From NCBI GenBank assembly GCA_964501335.1, contig CAZCTC010000083.1, positions 1 through 33,784 on the forward strand: a DNA stretch of 33,784 nucleotides, given 5' to 3'. A model generated the notes under the pieces. The model did not search any database. It had not been told where the DNA came from and was given only the letters and a program-made list of their open reading frames with translations. A program made the translations under genes and the position numbers. Source of the DNA: CAZCTC01 sp964501335. GTDB lineage: Bacteria; Chloroflexota; Anaerolineae; B4-G1; SLSP01. Of the stretch, positions 33,752 through 33,784 are shown piece after piece (position 1 is the stretch's first letter; each line of letters begins with the position of its first letter).

Positions 33752-33784
33752 AGAAAAGACTCACCACAGATCGAAGATATTGCA

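Overview
The window looks like a chromosomal accessory region from a moderately GC-rich environmental bacterium. The best guess is a member of the Chloroflexota (Anaerolineae-like), an inference from style, not a marker gene: a lipoprotein with a Thr/Pro linker, a BTAD/NB-ARC/TPR regulator, many 7-bp tandem repeats between genes, and a very large DUF4157 protein. No rRNA, tRNA, CRISPR array, integrase or transposase gene was seen.

Layout. 1-821 is gene-free and repeat-rich (159-bp and 68-bp tandem repeats and a hairpin element). 822-2526 (minus) is a tight two-gene unit, a CbrC/UPF0167-family protein followed by a predicted lipoprotein. 2527-3431 is another repeat field. 3432-3851 (plus) is an unknown small protein ending at a strong hairpin. 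4036-15348 (minus) is a single three-module nonribosomal peptide synthetase (C-A-T-C-A-T-C-A-T-R) whose reductase end predicts release of a tripeptide aldehyde or alcohol. 15349-15971 holds hairpin elements. 15972-17672 (minus) carries a DegV-family fatty-acid-binding protein and a zinc-ribbon membrane protein. 17808-20936 (plus) is a BTAD/NB-ARC/TPR regulator. 20937-21328 holds two hairpin elements facing each other. 21329-21862 (minus) is an unknown 177-residue protein. 22380-33707 (plus) is a giant 3775-residue protein with three DUF4157 (HExxH) domains, long low-complexity and amphipathic segments, and a C-terminal domain with a nucleotidyltransferase-like motif.

Two things stand out. First, the giant protein has the architecture of cargo or toxin of extracellular contractile injection systems (eCIS), but with three metallopeptidase-like domains in one chain; no eCIS structural genes lie in the window. 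Second, a family of roughly 200-bp intergenic elements (constant flanks, variable but always self-complementary stems, 4-nt loop) plus 7-8 bp tandem repeats fills the gaps between genes. The same repeats have entered the NRPS gene in frame, at the same loop (between motifs A8 and A9) in all three adenylation domains.

The NRPS lacks nearby MbtH, phosphopantetheinyl transferase, thioesterase or transporter genes, so it acts alone or relies on genes elsewhere. Functional links between the NRPS, the regulator and the giant protein are not shown by the sequence.
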